DNA of 64,000 bases from Burkholderiaceae bacterium (GCA_017992055.1 JAGOPK010000001.1:620001-684000); one strand, 5' to 3'; numbered from the stretch's first letter, positions 49,794-61,053 are shown. Translations and numbers: made by a program. The notes: a model not told the origin generated them from the letters alone.

Positions 49794-51794
49794 TCAGGTG
49801 CGCGGCACCTGCACGCGGGCGTGCTCGTTGATGCCCATGGCGCCGAAGAACAGCGCCACCAGGCGGTGGGCGTCGGTGAAGCTGACCTGGCGGCCCTCGC
49901 CCTGCTTGGACAGCACCCAGTTCAGCAGGTCGCCGGCAGCGATGAAGTCCACGCGGATCAGGCGTGCGCAGGACACGCTGACCAGGGCGCCCTGGCCCAG
50001 GCGCTTGTCCAGCTGCTGCAGCGTGGGGCCGATGTCGCCCGACAGCTGGCCCGACAGCTCCACCGAGCTGACCTGGTGGCCGGGGCTGGCCTCGTCGGCC
50101 AGGTGCGATTCGAGGAAGCTGCTGCTGGCCTCGCTGACCAGGGACAGCGAGGCCGACGAGGTGGAGGCGCTGCTGCCACCGCTGCAGCGCACCGCGCAGC
50201 GGGCCGCCTCCCAGGACGGCGGCGAGACCTCGTAGGTGACGCAGTAGTCGATGGCCGCTTCGTCGAACTGGTCGGGCCGGTTGACCAGGCGCAGCGCCTC
50301 CAGCCGGGCCATCCAGAACGCCGGATCGGCATCGCGCACGCCGGTGGGCGCGGCCTCCTGCAGCGCGCCGAACAGCCGGTCGGCACCCAGCCAGCGCATG
50401 TCCAGCGCCTGCGGCGCCCACTGGCGCAGCAGCTGCTGCAGCGCGATCGCCGCATCCACCTGCACCTGCTGCAGCTCGCTCCAGTCCAGCACCCAGGGCA
50501 GGGGCAGCTGCAGCGTGGCCGAGCGCAGCCGGGCCACGCCCTCGGCATCCAGCTGGGCCGGCGCCACCCAGCCCACGTCGCCCTGCACGCCGCGGGTGTC
50601 GGGGCGCTCGTCGGCGGCGGCCTCGGCCACCAGGCGCGGCAGCGAGTACCACTGCGGCGCCGAGCGGCCGAACAGGTTGACGAAGTCCAGCGCCAGGTTC
50701 TCGAACTTGGCCTGCTGGCCGGTGGCGCGGAACAGGTCGAACAGCACGGCCCAGGTCTCGCCGTGGTTGCGGCGCGGGCCACCCTGGCGCACCAGGGCGG
50801 TCAGCGACTGCTCGCAGGGGTCGAAGTCGGCATTGGCGAAGGCGATCACCGCCTCGTCCAGCTCGGGGTCGTGCACCACCTCGCTGACCTCCACCGCCAG
50901 CCGGCTGACCGCGGCCGGCGTGCTGGGCGCACGCGGCGGCGGTGGCGGAGGCAGGTCCAGGTCCAGCCGGGGCAGGGCGCTGCTGCGCTCGCCCAACGGC
51001 TGGGCGGCACGGGGCGGCGGCGCCTCGGGCGCGGCCACCGGCGGCAGCGGCCGGTGGCGCTGGCCGGGCCGGTCGGGCGGCATCGGCGGCGGCAGGCTGG
51101 CGGCAGGGCGTGGCGCCGACGACGCAGCGTGTCCGGGCCGGCCCAGGTCCAGATCGGGCAGCGGGGGCAGCTGGTCCAGCACATCCAGCGGGTCCGGTCG
51201 CGAGCGCGGCGGCGGCGGTGCGGGCACCGGCGGCGTCTGGGCCCGGGTCGGCCGGCTGTGCAGGCCCAGCGGCTCGGTGGGCGCGCTGTGGAAACCGCTG
51301 GGCAGGGCGATCGGCGGTGGCGGCTGGCGCCGCGGCGCGGCCTCGGCCGGCGGCGCACGGCGTGCCGGCACCGGCGGCTGCGCAGGGGTCGGGCCGGGGC
51401 TGCCCAGCGTGCTGGGCGAGCCATTGGCCTGGCCCTCGCCGACCATCTGCTGCTCGATCTCGTCGATCTTGGCCTTGACGCCGGCTTCCTGGCGCAGCGT
51501 GCTGGTCTGCTCGGTCAGCCGGGCCTCGGAGTCGTCGACCTTGGACGAGCCGCCCAGCGCCGCCAGCTGCTCGGGCGACAGGCCGTCGCGGCGCAGCCGG
51601 CGCAGCGTGTCGAACTCGCGCTTGCGCACGAAGTCGTTGCGCCGCTTGCGCTCGACCATGGCCTTGAGCTCGCTGCGCTCCAGGTCCAGGCTGTCGTCCT
51701 GGCGGGTGGCGAGCTCGTTCCAGTCCGTGGCCGGGTTGGCGACGAACCTCACCACCTTGCGGAAGAAGCTTTCGCCGTCCTTGGGCTCGGCCAT
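49794..51794 (-). CDS. Conserved proline-rich protein with C-terminal STAS-like domain
   Basis: A 666-residue protein of unknown function. Residues 1-120 are charged and helical ([22 protein letters not shown], then [30 protein letters not shown]), probably a coiled coil. Residues about 125-310 are a Pro/Ala/Arg-rich linker. About 310-570 look helical ([59 protein letters not shown]), perhaps TPR-like. The C-terminus (about 575-665) has [22 protein letters not shown] and [20 protein letters not shown], a STAS-like pattern. No signal peptide or membrane span is seen. It lies between dksA (35 bases) and hslV (65 bases) on the same strand. Confidence 0.72.
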   Translation of the reverse strand: MAEPKDGESFFRKVVRFVANPATDWNELATRQDDSLDLERSELKAMVERKRRNDFVRKREFDTLRRLRRDGLSPEQLAALGGSSKVDDSEARLTEQTSTLRQEAGVKAKIDEIEQQMVGEGQANGSPSTLGSPGPTPAQPPVPARRAPPAEAAPRRQPPPPIALPSGFHSAPTEPLGLHSRPTRAQTPPVPAPPPPRSRPDPLDVLDQLPPLPDLDLGRPGHAASSAPRPAASLPPPMPPDRPGQRHRPLPPVAAPEAPPPRAAQPLGERSSALPRLDLDLPPPPPPRAPSTPAAVSRLAVEVSEVVHDPELDEAVIAFANADFDPCEQSLTALVRQGGPRRNHGETWAVLFDLFRATGQQAKFENLALDFVNLFGRSAPQWYSLPRLVAEAAADERPDTRGVQGDVGWVAPAQLDAEGVARLRSATLQLPLPWVLDWSELQQVQVDAAIALQQLLRQWAPQALDMRWLGADRLFGALQEAAPTGVRDADPAFWMARLEALRLVNRPDQFDEAAIDYCVTYEVSPPSWEAARCAVRCSGGSSASTSSASLSLVSEASSSFLESHLADEASPGHQVSSVELSGQLSGDIGPTLQQLDKRLGQGALVSVSCARLIRVDFIAAGDLLNWVLSKQGEGRQVSFTDAHRLVALFFGAMGINEHARVQVPRT

Positions 51795-51829
51795 GGGGCT
51801 GGGGTGTGCGGGAAAGGGGGCGCGGAGCG

Positions 51830-52546
51830 TCAGTCGCCGAACATCTTCTGCTTCATCTCGCGCCGCTGCTGTGCCTCAAGCGACAGCGTGGCCGTGGGCC
51901 GCGCCAGCAGCCGGCCCAGGCCGATGGGCTCGCCGGTCTCGTCGCAGAAACCGTATTCGCCCGATTCCAGGCGGCCCAGCGACTGCGAGATCTTCTTCAG
52001 CAGCTTGCGCTCGCGGTCGCGCGTGCGCAGCTCCAGCGCATGCTCTTCCTCGATGGTGGCGCGGTCGGCGGGGTCGGGCACGATGGTCGTGTCCTCGCGC
52101 AGGTGCTCGGTGGTCTCGCCGGCGTTGGACAGCAGGTCGTCCTTCAGCGCCGTCAGCCGGGCGCGGAAGAAGTCGATCTGCTTGTCGTTCATGTACTCGG
52201 CCTCGGGCATGGCCAGCAGTTCGGCCTCGCTGAGGTCGCGGCCGGCCTTGGACTTCCAGGCATTGGCCAGCTTCGGGTCCGCTTTGTGCGCGGGCTTCAC
52301 GGTTTCCATCGGTTCTGGGTATCCCCGGGCAGGAGGCTTGGGCGGTGAGAATCGTTCAGAGAATCGGTTGCGGGCCGGTTCCGGTTCGGGGGCTGCGGCG
52401 GGCACGGGCGCAGACTTGGCCGCAGCCTTGCCGGTCGATCTGGCCCCAGCCTTGGCAGGCAGGTCGGCATGGCCGGGGCCTGCCTTGTCGGAAGGGGCGT
52501 CGTCGCCGTTCGGCTTGGCCGGGGTCTTGGCCGAGGTCTTGCTCAC
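51830..52546 (-). CDS. dksA: RNA polymerase-binding factor DksA, N-terminally extended
   Basis: A 238-residue DksA-family protein that acts in the RNA polymerase secondary channel with ppGpp. The core matches DksA from about residue 105 on: [26 protein letters not shown], a coiled-coil tip [29 protein letters not shown], and [33 protein letters not shown]. Only one of the four zinc-finger cysteines remains (Cys201), as in many alpha- and betaproteobacterial DksA proteins. The first 100 residues are a disordered Ala/Pro/Lys-rich extension; E. coli DksA has 151 residues. The start is GTG with an AGGAG site. Confidence 0.9.
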   Translation of the reverse strand: MSKTSAKTPAKPNGDDAPSDKAGPGHADLPAKAGARSTGKAAAKSAPVPAAAPEPEPARNRFSERFSPPKPPARGYPEPMETVKPAHKADPKLANAWKSKAGRDLSEAELLAMPEAEYMNDKQIDFFRARLTALKDDLLSNAGETTEHLREDTTIVPDPADRATIEEEHALELRTRDRERKLLKKISQSLGRLESGEYGFCDETGEPIGLGRLLARPTATLSLEAQQRREMKQKMFGD

Positions 52547-52567
52547 TTCGGGACTCCTCGCAGTGGC

Positions 52568-52642
52568 TTTATACCTGTGATCCGTCGCAGCCGTCGCAGC
52601 GCACTCGTCGCTACTTGGGCCGGTTTGGGCGCGCGGATTGTA
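52568..52642 (-). promoter_or_regulatory. Candidate -10 elements of dksA
   Basis: On the minus strand TACAAT (52642-52637, 5 of 6) and TATAAA (52573-52568, 5 of 6) lie 91-96 and 22-27 bases before the GTG start. Neither has a clear -35. The gap of 148 bases after the COG0523 gene shows dksA probably has its own promoter. Confidence 0.45.
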
Positions 52643-52694
52643 GCCACGGCCCCACGCGGCTTTGCTGACGCCGCCCGGGGGGCCGGCGACGGGC

Positions 52695-53762
<1,068 letters not shown>

Positions 53763-53886
53763 GGAAGCTCCGGGGGACCGAGAAGGTGGACGGGCCAAGG
53801 TGGGGGCGGGCGACTGTGTTGCAAGCGCCGTGCCCTGTCAAGGCAATCGGGTATTCTCGCGGCCATCGTCACTTCCGGCACCGCCT

Positions 53887-54825
53887 GTGTCCGAACCCCC
53901 TTCGAGCCGGTCGCTGCGGCCGGCCGGCAACCGCGGCAGCGGGTCTGCATCCGGCCATGCCGCCGGCAGCGGCGAGCGCCGCACCCTGTTCACCCGCCTG
54001 GTTGAATTTCTCTCGCCCGGTCCCGATTCGCGCGACGAGCTGATCGAGACCCTGGCCGATGCCGAGCAGCGCGACCTGATCCCGCCCGAGAGCCGGGTGA
54101 TGCTGGAAGGCGTGATCCGCATGGCCGACATGAGTGCCGGCGACGTGATGGTGGCCGCGCCGCGCATGGACCTGCTGGACATCGCCGCGCCCTATGACGA
54201 GCTGCTGGCCACGGTGATCGACACCGGCCACTCGCGCTTTCCGGCCTACGAGGGCCAGCGCGACAACATCATCGGCATCCTGATGGCCAAGGACCTGCTG
54301 AAGCTGCAGCGCGCGCCCGAGCTGAACCTGCGCACCCTGCTGCGGCCGGCGGTGTTCGTGCCCGAGAGCAAGAGCCTGAACGAGCTGCTGCGCGATTTCC
54401 GCAGCAACCGCAACCACCTGGCCATCGTCATCGACGAGTTCGGCAATACCGCCGGCCTGCTGACCATCGAGGATGTGCTGGAGGAGATCGTCGGCGAGAT
54501 CGAGGACGAGTTCGACGACGACGTGACGGTGGCCGAGAACGGCATCGTCTCGCTGGCCGACGGCAGCTGGCGCGTGGCCGGCGATGCCGGCATCGCCATC
54601 GTCAACCAGGTCTTCGGCACCCACCTGCCGGATGCTGAGTTCGACACCATCGGCGGCCTGATCGCCCACGAGCTGGGCCATGTGCCGCGGCGCGGCGAGG
54701 CCAGCCTGGTGGGCGGCCTGCGCTTCACCGTGATGATCACCCGCGGCGGCGCGGTGCGCTGGTTCCGCGCCGCGCGCGAGTCGGTCCCGGCGCGCGAGGC
54801 CGGCGACGGCGGCTCCGGCGTGTGA
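53887..54825 (+). CDS. corC: CorC/HlyC-family CBS-domain transporter-associated protein
   Basis: A 312-residue soluble protein with two CBS domains (about residues 75-200; RMADMSAGDVMVAAPRMDLL, GHSRFPAYEGQRDNIIGILMAKDLL, NHLAIVIDEFGNTAGLLTIEDVLEEIVGEIEDE) and a C-terminal CorC_HlyC domain (GDAGIAIVNQVFGTHLPDAEFDTIGGLIAHELGHVPRRGE). It is associated with magnesium/cobalt efflux. The GTG start gives VSEPPSSRSL, the family N-terminus. TATTCT (53852-53857) is a possible -10. The stop overlaps lnt by 4 bases; corC-lnt (ybeX-lnt) is a conserved pair. Confidence 0.93.
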   Translation: MSEPPSSRSLRPAGNRGSGSASGHAAGSGERRTLFTRLVEFLSPGPDSRDELIETLADAEQRDLIPPESRVMLEGVIRMADMSAGDVMVAAPRMDLLDIAAPYDELLATVIDTGHSRFPAYEGQRDNIIGILMAKDLLKLQRAPELNLRTLLRPAVFVPESKSLNELLRDFRSNRNHLAIVIDEFGNTAGLLTIEDVLEEIVGEIEDEFDDDVTVAENGIVSLADGSWRVAGDAGIAIVNQVFGTHLPDAEFDTIGGLIAHELGHVPRRGEASLVGGLRFTVMITRGGAVRWFRAARESVPAREAGDGGSGV

Positions 54826-56414
54826 GCGCGCCGACCCGGGGTCGTGGCGCCGGGCTGCAGGCGCTGGCGGCGGCCGCCGCCGGCCTGCTGCACACCGCGG
54901 CGTTTGCGCCGGTCGAGGCCTGGTGGCTGCAGATCCTGGCCCTGGCCGGCCTGGCCGGCCTGGTCTGGCAGGCCAGGCCGCGCCGTGCCGCGCTGCTGGG
55001 CTGGGTCTTCGGCACGGCCTGGCTGGCCAGCGGCCTGTGGTGGCTGTACATCAGCATGCACCGCTATGGCGGCCTGCCGGCGCCGCTGGCCGCGGCCGCC
55101 GTGGGCCTGCTGGCGGCGGCGCTGGCGCTGTACCTGGCGCTGGCCCTGGCGCTGTGGGCGCGCTGGGCCCAGCGACGGCCCGATGGTCTGGCCGGTGGCG
55201 TGGCCGGCCGGGTGGCGCTGTTTGCCGCGCTCTGGCTGGGCGCCGAGCTGGCGCGGGCCCAGCTGTTCACCGGCTTCCCGTGGATCGCCTCGGGTTATGC
55301 CCACACCAGCGGCCCGCTGGCCGGCTGGGCGCCGTGGATCGGCGTCTACGGCATCGGTGCCCTGGCGGCGGTGGCGGCGGCGGCGCTGGCGGCCTTTGTG
55401 CATGCCGGCACCGGTCCGGCCCACAAGCCGGCCGCGGCCGTGCTGGGCGCGGCCCTGCTGGCGGTGGCCGCCGGCTGGGCGCTGCCGCAGGACTTCACGC
55501 GCAGCAGCGGCCGCCTGAGCGTGAGCCTGGTGCAGCCCAACATCGCCCAGGACCTGAAGTTCGACGCCAGCCGCATCGATGCCAACCTGGATGCGCTGGC
55601 GCGTGCCGTCGAGGCCGCCCGCGGCCAGCTGGTGGTGACGCCGGAATCGGTGGTGCCCCTGCCTTTTGCGGCCGTGGATCCGGCCTACTGGCAGCGGTTG
55701 CAGCGCGCCGTGGCCGGTGCGGGCCAGCCCCCGGGGCGGGCGGCCCTGGTGGGCGGCTTTCTTGGCGACGAGCATGCCGGCTATGTCAATTCCATGCTCG
55801 GCCTGGACGCCGGCAGTGACCTGGCGGCGCAGCGCTTCTATGCCTATGGCAAGCGCCATCTGCTGCCGTTTGGCGAGTTCATCCCGCCGGGCTTCGGCTG
55901 GTTCGTGCGCGCCATGGCCATTCCGCTGGACGACCAGGCGCGTGGCCGCCACCAGGCGCCGATGGCCGTGGTCGGCCAGCGCCTGCGGCCGCTGATCTGC
56001 TACGAGGACTTGTTCGGCGAGGACATCGTGGCCAGCGCGGTGGACGGGCCGGACGCCGCCACGGTGTGGGTCAATGCCAGCAACCTGGCCTGGTTCGGCA
56101 CCGTGATGGTGCTGGACCAGCATCTGCAGTTCTCGCGCATGCGTGCGCTCGAATTTCAGCGGCCGCTGGTGCGCAGCACCAACACCGGCGCCACCGCGGT
56201 GGTGGACCACCGCGGCCGCGTCAGCGCCGCGTTGCCGCCGGCCGTGGCCGGCACGCTGGAGGCCGAGGTCGAGGGCCGCAGCGGCGCAACGCCCTATGCG
56301 CGCTGGCTGCATGCCACCGGCCTGTGGCCGCTGTGGGGGCTGGTGCTGGCGGCGGTTCTGGCCGGACCGGGCCTGGGCGGCTGGCGCGGCCGGGGCCGCC
56401 GTAGCGGCCGCTAA
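54822..56414 (+). CDS. lnt: Apolipoprotein N-acyltransferase
   Basis: A 530-residue inner-membrane enzyme that adds the third acyl chain to lipoproteins. About eight hydrophobic segments surround a nitrilase-like periplasmic domain, whose catalytic triad is visible as Glu275 ([12 protein letters not shown]), Lys344 ([12 protein letters not shown]) and Cys393 ([12 protein letters not shown]). The usual TNTG in [15 protein letters not shown] is present. GTG start overlapping corC. It matures lipoproteins such as LptM, PilP and MlaA found in this window. Confidence 0.96.
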   Translation: MSAPTRGRGAGLQALAAAAAGLLHTAAFAPVEAWWLQILALAGLAGLVWQARPRRAALLGWVFGTAWLASGLWWLYISMHRYGGLPAPLAAAAVGLLAAALALYLALALALWARWAQRRPDGLAGGVAGRVALFAALWLGAELARAQLFTGFPWIASGYAHTSGPLAGWAPWIGVYGIGALAAVAAAALAAFVHAGTGPAHKPAAAVLGAALLAVAAGWALPQDFTRSSGRLSVSLVQPNIAQDLKFDASRIDANLDALARAVEAARGQLVVTPESVVPLPFAAVDPAYWQRLQRAVAGAGQPPGRAALVGGFLGDEHAGYVNSMLGLDAGSDLAAQRFYAYGKRHLLPFGEFIPPGFGWFVRAMAIPLDDQARGRHQAPMAVVGQRLRPLICYEDLFGEDIVASAVDGPDAATVWVNASNLAWFGTVMVLDQHLQFSRMRALEFQRPLVRSTNTGATAVVDHRGRVSAALPPAVAGTLEAEVEGRSGATPYARWLHATGLWPLWGLVLAAVLAGPGLGGWRGRGRRSGR

Positions 56415-56470
56415 ACTCGGCCGCTTTGCGGCGGTGCGTCCGCCGCCACCTTCTCCGAGCCGGGCCTGCG

Positions 56471-57442
56471 ATGCTCAACTTCCAGCAAATCATCCTCCGT
56501 CTGCAAGACTACTGGGCCGCCCAGGGCTGCGCGCTGCTGCAGCCCTATGACATGGAGGTGGGCGCCGGCACCAGCCACACCGCGACCTTCTTGCGCGCCC
56601 TGGGCCCCGAGCCCTGGAAGGCGGCCTATGTGCAGCCCAGCCGCCGGCCCAAGGACGGCCGCTACGGCCAGAACCCCAACCGCCTGCAGCACTACTACCA
56701 GTACCAGGTGGTGCTCAAGCCCGCGCCGGCCAACATCCTGGAGCTGTACCTGGGCAGCCTGGAGGCGCTGGGCTTCGACCTGAAGAAGAACGACGTGCGC
56801 TTCGTCGAGGACGACTGGGAGAACCCGACGCTGGGCGCCTGGGGCCTGGGCTGGGAGGTCTGGCTGAACGGCATGGAGGTCACGCAGTTCACCTACTTCC
56901 AGCAGGTCGGCGGCATCGACTGCAAGCCGGTCACCGGCGAGATCACCTATGGCCTGGAGCGCCTGGCGATGTACCTGCAGGGCGTGGAGAACGTCTACGA
57001 CCTACAGTGGACCGACGGGCTGAGCTACCGCGACGTCTACCACCAGAACGAGGTGGAGCAGAGCACCTACAACTTCGAGCACAGCGACGTCGACTTCCTG
57101 CTCGGCGCCTTTGGCGCGCACGAGAAGCAGGCCCAGCACCTGGTGGCCCAGCAGCTGGCGCTGCCGGCCTACGAGCAGGTGCTGAAGGCGGCCCACACCT
57201 TCAACCTGCTGGATGCGCGCGGCGCCATCAGCGTCACCGAGCGCGCGGCCTACATCGGCCGCATCCGCAACCTGGCGCGCAGCGTGGCCGCCAGCTACCT
57301 GGACAGCCGCAAGCGCCTGGGCTTCCCGATGGCGCCCAGGGCCTGGGCCGACGAGGTGGTGGCCCGGCTGGATGCCGAGGCCGCCAAGGCCGCCGCCAAG
57401 AGTCTCAAAGACGACAACAGCGACAACCAGAAGGCCGCCTGA
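56471..57442 (+). CDS. glyQ: Glycyl-tRNA synthetase alpha subunit
   Basis: A 323-residue class II catalytic subunit of the bacterial alpha2beta2 GlyRS. It is highly conserved: [36 protein letters not shown]-type N-terminus, [50 protein letters not shown] and [14 protein letters not shown] Lys/Asp/Asn-rich tail ends the protein. TAAACT at 56412-56417 overlaps the lnt stop and may be an internal -10. glyS starts 2 bases after its stop. Confidence 0.97.
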   Translation: MLNFQQIILRLQDYWAAQGCALLQPYDMEVGAGTSHTATFLRALGPEPWKAAYVQPSRRPKDGRYGQNPNRLQHYYQYQVVLKPAPANILELYLGSLEALGFDLKKNDVRFVEDDWENPTLGAWGLGWEVWLNGMEVTQFTYFQQVGGIDCKPVTGEITYGLERLAMYLQGVENVYDLQWTDGLSYRDVYHQNEVEQSTYNFEHSDVDFLLGAFGAHEKQAQHLVAQQLALPAYEQVLKAAHTFNLLDARGAISVTERAAYIGRIRNLARSVAASYLDSRKRLGFPMAPRAWADEVVARLDAEAAKAAAKSLKDDNSDNQKAA

Positions 57443-57444
57443 GC

Positions 57445-59604
57445 ATGAGCACCCAAAACCTGCTGGTTGAACTGTTCGTCGAGGAACTGCCGCCCAAGGC
57501 GCTGAAGAAGCTGGGCGAGGCTTTTGCCGGTGCGCTGGCCGAGTCGCTCAAGGCCCAGGGCCTGGCCGCGGCCGATGCGGTGGTGACGCCGTTCGCCTCG
57601 CCGCGCCGCCTGGGCGTGCACCTGGCCGCGGTGGCCGCCAAGGCCGCCGACCGCGCGGTGCAGAGCAAGCTGATGCCGGTGGCCGTGGGCCTCACCGCCG
57701 ATGGCCAGGCCACGCCGGCGCTGCTGAAGAAGCTGGCCGCCCTCGGCGCCGACGCCTCGGTGGTGCCCAGCCTCAAGCGCCAGCCCGATGGCAAGGCCGA
57801 GGCCTTGTTCCTCGACAGCCTGGTGCCCGGCGCCACGCTGGCCGAGGGCCTGCAGAAGGCGCTGGACGAGGCGATTGCCAGGCTGCCCATCCCCAAGGTC
57901 ATGACCTACCAGAAGGCCGATGGCTGGAGCGACGTGAAGTTCGTGCGCCCGGCGCACCGCCTGGTGGCCCTGCATGGCGTCGACCTGGTGGCCGTGCAGG
58001 CCCTGGGCCTGGCCGCCGGCCGCGACACCGGCGGCCACCGCTTCGAGGCGGCGCAGCCGGTGGTGTCCATCCGCGATGCCGACAGCTATGCCGCCCAGCT
58101 GCGTGACGAAGGCGCGGTGATCGCCAGCTTCGACGAGCGCCGTGCCGAGATCGCGCGCCAGCTGCAGGCCGCGGCCGCTGCCGAGGGCCTGAAGCCCATC
58201 GCCGACGAGGCCCTGCTCGACGAAGTCACGGCCCTGGTCGAGCGGCCGAATGTGCTGAGCTGCCAGTTCGAGCCCGAGTTCCTGGCCGTGCCGCAGGAAT
58301 GCCTGATCCTGACGATGAAGGCCAACCAGAAGTACTTTCCGCTGCTCGACGGCGCCGGCAAGCTGACGCACAAGTTCCTGGTCGTCAGCAACATCCGCCC
58401 GGCCGATGCCAGCGCGGTGACCGGCGGCAACGAGCGCGTGGTGCGCCCGCGCCTGGCCGACGCCAAGTTCTTCTACGACCAGGACCGCAAGAAGACCCTG
58501 GCCAGCCGCGTGCCCGGCCTGGCCAAGGTGGTCTACCACGGCAAGCTGGGCAGCCAGGGCGAGCGCGCCGAGCGGGTGCAGGCGATTGCGCATGCCATCG
58601 TCAACCAGCTGCGCATGGCCACGGTGCCGTTCACGGTGGAGGCCAAGGACGAGTTCGACGTGCTCGACAGCAAGCTGCGCGAGGCCGCGCTGCTGGCCAA
58701 GACCGACCTGCTGACCGACATGGTCGGCGAGTTTCCCGAGCTGCAGGGCGTGATGGGTGGCTACTACGCCCGCCACGAGGGCCTGCGCGACGGTGTGGCC
58801 ATCGCCATCGAGGACCACTACAAGCCGCGCTTTGCCGGCGATGCCCTGCCGCGCAACCACACCGGCACCGTGCTGGCCCTGGCCGACAAGCTGGAAACCC
58901 TGGTCGGCCTGTTTGGCATCGGCCAGCTGCCCACCGGCGACAAGGACCCGTTTGCGCTGCGCCGCCATGCGCTGGGCGTGATCCGCATCCTGGTCGAGAA
59001 GAACCTGCCGCTGGCCGTGCCGGCGCTGATCGACGCCGGCTTCGGCGCCTTTGCCGAAGGCCTGCTGACGCGCGACACCGCGCGCGACGAGCTGCTGCAC
59101 TTCGTCTACGAGCGCCTGGTGGGCCTGCTGCGCGAGCAGGGCTACAGCGCCCAGGAGGTGGATGCGGTGATCGCGCTGCGCCCGCCGCAGTGGGGCGACA
59201 TCCCCAAGCGCCTGGCCGCGGTGCGCCACTTTGCCGCGCTGCCCGAGGCCGCCTCGCTGGCCGCGGCCAACAAGCGCGTGGCCAACATCCTGAAGAAGAG
59301 CCAGGGCGATGGCGTGGCCGCCGCCCCGGCGGTGGACGTGGCGCTGCTGAAGGAGTCGGCCGAGGCCGCACTGCAGCACAGCCTGGCGGCCCTGGTGCCG
59401 CTGGCCGACGGGGCCTTTGCCGCCGGCGACTACGGCGCCTCGCTGCAGGCCCTGGCCGGGCTGAAAGCGCCGGTTGACGCCTTCTTCGACAGCGTGATGG
59501 TCAATGCCGACGACCCGGCCCTGCGTGCCAACCGCCTGGCCCTGCTGGGCGCCCTGCATGCGGCGATGAACCGCGTCGCCGACCTGTCGCGGCTGGCCGC
59601 CTGA
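57445..59604 (+). CDS. glyS: Glycyl-tRNA synthetase beta subunit
   Basis: A 719-residue beta subunit needed for tRNA-Gly binding. Typical parts are the N-terminal LLVELFVEELPPKALKKLGEAF, FASPRRLGVHL, CLILTMKANQKYFPLLD, VVSNIRPADASAVTGGNERVVRPRLADAKFFYDQDRK, a metal-independent HD-like DALPRNHTGTVLALADKLETLVGLFGIGQLPTGDKDPFALRR region, and a C-terminal DALR-like anticodon-binding domain. Order glyQ-glyS is universal. Confidence 0.97.
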   Translation: MSTQNLLVELFVEELPPKALKKLGEAFAGALAESLKAQGLAAADAVVTPFASPRRLGVHLAAVAAKAADRAVQSKLMPVAVGLTADGQATPALLKKLAALGADASVVPSLKRQPDGKAEALFLDSLVPGATLAEGLQKALDEAIARLPIPKVMTYQKADGWSDVKFVRPAHRLVALHGVDLVAVQALGLAAGRDTGGHRFEAAQPVVSIRDADSYAAQLRDEGAVIASFDERRAEIARQLQAAAAAEGLKPIADEALLDEVTALVERPNVLSCQFEPEFLAVPQECLILTMKANQKYFPLLDGAGKLTHKFLVVSNIRPADASAVTGGNERVVRPRLADAKFFYDQDRKKTLASRVPGLAKVVYHGKLGSQGERAERVQAIAHAIVNQLRMATVPFTVEAKDEFDVLDSKLREAALLAKTDLLTDMVGEFPELQGVMGGYYARHEGLRDGVAIAIEDHYKPRFAGDALPRNHTGTVLALADKLETLVGLFGIGQLPTGDKDPFALRRHALGVIRILVEKNLPLAVPALIDAGFGAFAEGLLTRDTARDELLHFVYERLVGLLREQGYSAQEVDAVIALRPPQWGDIPKRLAAVRHFAALPEAASLAAANKRVANILKKSQGDGVAAAPAVDVALLKESAEAALQHSLAALVPLADGAFAAGDYGASLQALAGLKAPVDAFFDSVMVNADDPALRANRLALLGALHAAMNRVADLSRLAA

Positions 59605-59650
59605 GCGCCGCCGACCGCAACCGCCTGGAGGCCCCGACGCCGCGTCCACC

Positions 59651-60250
59651 ATGCAGCACGGTCTGAAACTCGTGATCCTGGGCCGCGACGGCATCCTCAA
59701 CGTGTTCCGCGACGACCACGTCAAGGTGCCCGAGGAATGGCAGACCATTCCCGGCGCGCTGGAGGCGGTGGCGCGGCTCAACCATGCCGGCTGGCATGCG
59801 GTGCTGGCCACCAACCAGTCGGGCATCGGCCGCGGCATGATCGACATGGCCCTGGTGAATGCCGTGCATGCCCACATGCTCAAGCAGCTGGCGGCGGTGG
59901 GCGGGCGGCTGGATGCGGTGTTCTTCTGCCCGCACACGCCGGCCGATGGCTGCGACTGCCGCAAGCCCCTGCCCGGGCTGATGCACGACATTGCCAAGCG
60001 CTACGGCGTGGACCTGCGCCTGGTGCCCATGGTCTGCGACACGCTGCGCGACCTGCAGGCGGCCCAGGCCGCCGGCTGCGAGCCGCACCTGGTGCTGTCG
60101 GGCCGCGCCGCCGGCCTGGACGAGGCCCAGCTGCAGGCCATGGTGGCCCAGGTGCCCGGCACCCGCGTGCACGACAGCCTGGGCGCTTTTGCCGAGCACC
60201 TGCTGCGCCGCGGCCAGGTGTCGCTGTCCCTGCCCGGCGAGCTGCGCTGA
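59651..60250 (+). CDS. gmhB: D,D-heptose 1,7-bisphosphate phosphatase family protein (GmhB-like)
   Basis: A 199-residue HAD phosphatase family member. GmhB makes heptose 1-phosphate for the LPS inner core. The family context is clear: ATNQSGIGRGM, FFCPHTPADGCDCRKPLPG with the zinc-binding Cys/His cluster, and a motif IV VCDTLRDLQAAQAAGC. However motif I, normally LDRDGTLN, reads LGRDGILN: the nucleophile Asp is Gly11 (codon GGC at 59681), while the acid/base Asp13 is kept. If real, phosphatase activity should be lost or altered. It lies in glyQS-gmhB-plsC, a common order. Confidence 0.85.
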   Translation: MQHGLKLVILGRDGILNVFRDDHVKVPEEWQTIPGALEAVARLNHAGWHAVLATNQSGIGRGMIDMALVNAVHAHMLKQLAAVGGRLDAVFFCPHTPADGCDCRKPLPGLMHDIAKRYGVDLRLVPMVCDTLRDLQAAQAAGCEPHLVLSGRAAGLDEAQLQAMVAQVPGTRVHDSLGAFAEHLLRRGQVSLSLPGELR

Positions 60251-60279
60251 GCCGGGCCCTTTCTCTGTAGTCCTTGCCG

Positions 60280-61020
60280 ATGATCTACCTGCGTTCGCTG
60301 TTGTTCGTGCTGTGGCTGGCGGTCACGGTCATTCCCTGGGGCACGGCCGTGGTGCTGGTGTCGCCCTTCCTGTCCAGCACCCGGCTGTACTGGATGTGCG
60401 CCGGCTGGCTGAAGGTGGCGGTGCACGGCGCGCGCTGGATCTGCGGCGTGCGCTGGCGCGTCAACGGCATGCAGCATGTGCCCAGCGCCGCCGATGCCCA
60501 TGCCGCGGTGCTGCTGGCGGCCAAGCACCAGAGCACCTGGGAGACCTTTGCCTTTCCGGCGCTGATGCCGCATCCGCTGGCCTATGTGTTCAAGCGCGAG
60601 CTGCTGTATGTGCCGTTCTTCGGCTGGGCCATGAGCCGGCTGGACATGGTGCACATCGACCGCAGCCGCCGCACCGAGGCCTGGAACAAGGTGCTGGCCC
60701 AGGGCAAGCGCCTGGCCGGCCAGGGCGTGTGGGTGATCATGTTTCCCGAGGGCACGCGCATCGAGCGCGGCCAGGTCGGCGACTACAAGAGCGGCGCCTC
60801 GCGCCTGGCCGCGGCCGCCGGCATCCCCATCGTGCCGATCGCCGTTAACTCGGCCCGCTGCTGGCCGCGCAAGAGCTGGCTGCTGCGCCCGGGCCTGATC
60901 GACGTGTCCATCGGCCCGCCCATCCCGTCGGCCGGCCGCGACCCGGTGGAGCTGATGCGCGAGGTGCAGGACTGGATCGAGACCGAGATGCGGCGCATCG
61001 ACCCCGAGGCCTACGCCTGA
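60280..61020 (+). CDS. plsC: 1-acyl-sn-glycerol-3-phosphate acyltransferase
   Basis: A 246-residue membrane acyltransferase that makes phosphatidic acid. One or two N-terminal hydrophobic segments (LLFVLWLAVTVIPWGTAVVLV) are followed by the acyltransferase motifs: block I KHQSTWETF, where the usual HX4D is HX4E; block II around AMSRLDMVHIDR; block III MFPEGTRIERGQ; block IV GIPIVPIAVNS. ATG at 60280 is preferred to TTG at 60274. It follows gmhB after 29 bases. Confidence 0.92.
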   Translation: MIYLRSLLFVLWLAVTVIPWGTAVVLVSPFLSSTRLYWMCAGWLKVAVHGARWICGVRWRVNGMQHVPSAADAHAAVLLAAKHQSTWETFAFPALMPHPLAYVFKRELLYVPFFGWAMSRLDMVHIDRSRRTEAWNKVLAQGKRLAGQGVWVIMFPEGTRIERGQVGDYKSGASRLAAAAGIPIVPIAVNSARCWPRKSWLLRPGLIDVSIGPPIPSAGRDPVELMREVQDWIETEMRRIDPEAYA

Positions 61021-61047
61021 GTCCGCCTGAGGGCGCGGCCGGCTTCG

Positions 61048-61053
61048 TAGAAT
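61048..61053 (+). promoter_or_regulatory. Candidate -10 of the YgjP-like gene, next to the start codon
   Basis: TAGAAT (5 of 6 to consensus) ends 8 nt before the ATG at 61062. No ribosome-binding site lies between, so a leaderless message is possible. No clear -35 is found. Confidence 0.35.

Noticed and set aside
53763-53886. Zur-type operator upstream of the COG0523 GTPase.
   Set aside because: The gap is GC-rich and shows no AT-rich palindrome of the Zur kind.
57295-59997. A 900-codon minus-strand open frame opposite glyS.
   Set aside because: glyQ and glyS are unambiguous; the antisense frame is a codon-bias artefact.
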